From: Neoconidiobolus thromboides FSU 785
Lineage: Eukaryota > Entomophthoromycota > Entomophthoromycetes > Entomophthorales > Neoconidiobolaceae
Length of the DNA: 22,941 nucleotides
Direction: 5' to 3'
NCBI GenBank assembly: GCA_025603075.1
Contig: MU626532.1
Coordinates: forward strand, 1 to 22,941
The notes under the pieces were generated by a model. The model searched no databases, was not told where the DNA came from, and saw only the letters and a list, made by a program, of their open reading frames with translations. The translations under genes and the position numbers were made by a program. Shown piece by piece: positions 22,747 to 22,941 of this stretch (the stretch's first letter is position 1; each line of letters starts with the position of its first letter).

Positions 22747-22941
22747 ATCACATCTTAATATTTTGTATTATAGCATTATATAGTATTATTGCATTTCAAA
22801 GATAGCTTTTCTAATTATATTCATCTAAAATATATACTGGCTTTTCAATGGTCACAGATTACTTGAAGACTTCTTTCTTAAAGCTTTCGTGTTAATTATG
22901 TTTAGCTATTTATAAAAGTATTAGTTTCAGATTCTTCCTCA
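22747..22941. other. right edge, no gene seen
   Basis: The last 120 bp become less AT-rich, but no frame or motif is recognisable before the window ends. Confidence 0.4.

Overview
The window reads as nuclear DNA of an AT-rich (roughly 25-30% GC by eye) fungus, probably an early-diverging lineage. The grounds are: five intron-containing genes with 45 inferred short GT-AG introns (45-97 bp), a decayed siderophore transporter of a family known from fungi, a fungal-size serine palmitoyltransferase subunit, and a secreted trypsin. An entomophthoroid fungus such as Conidiobolus would fit, but that placement is inference. The genetic code looks standard: TAA, TAG and TGA all end good genes.

Layout. 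1-2.1 kb: a possible 3' end of an unknown gene (+), then a wrecked siderophore-iron transporter (-). 3.4-4.3 kb: a secreted trypsin-type protease (+, 3 exons, 265 aa), convergent with LCB1 (-, 8 exons, 515 aa), the PLP-lysine-lacking subunit of serine palmitoyltransferase. 6.8-7.9 kb: an unrecognised secreted 12-cysteine protein (-), broken by a pentanucleotide microsatellite and two other lesions. 8.8-9.5 kb: a cluster of short inverted-repeat elements. 9.6-11.4 kb: acetyl-CoA acetyltransferase ERG10 (-, 11 exons, 389 aa). 12.3-14.2 kb: replication licensing factor CDT1 (-, 8 exons, 517 aa), divergent from an importin-13/Kap122-type karyopherin (+, 20 exons, about 1000 aa) at 15.0-19.2 kb. 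20.7-21.6 kb: an intronless alpha/beta hydrolase (-). The right end holds a 10-bp-periodic T-tract array.

For every spliced gene the exon sum is a multiple of three and the intron phases agree, which supports the models. The genes do not form one pathway. They are housekeeping genes (sphingolipid, sterol/isoprenoid, replication, nuclear transport) mixed with secreted or decaying accessory genes.

The most novel item is a family of nine 93-99 bp non-autonomous elements (termini GGGGATGT...ACATCCCC). Five copies have an exact 4-bp target duplication (ATAT, AAAT or AAGT). One copy is inserted inside another and two sit back to back sharing one ATAT. All lie between genes. I found no CRISPR array, tRNA or rRNA.
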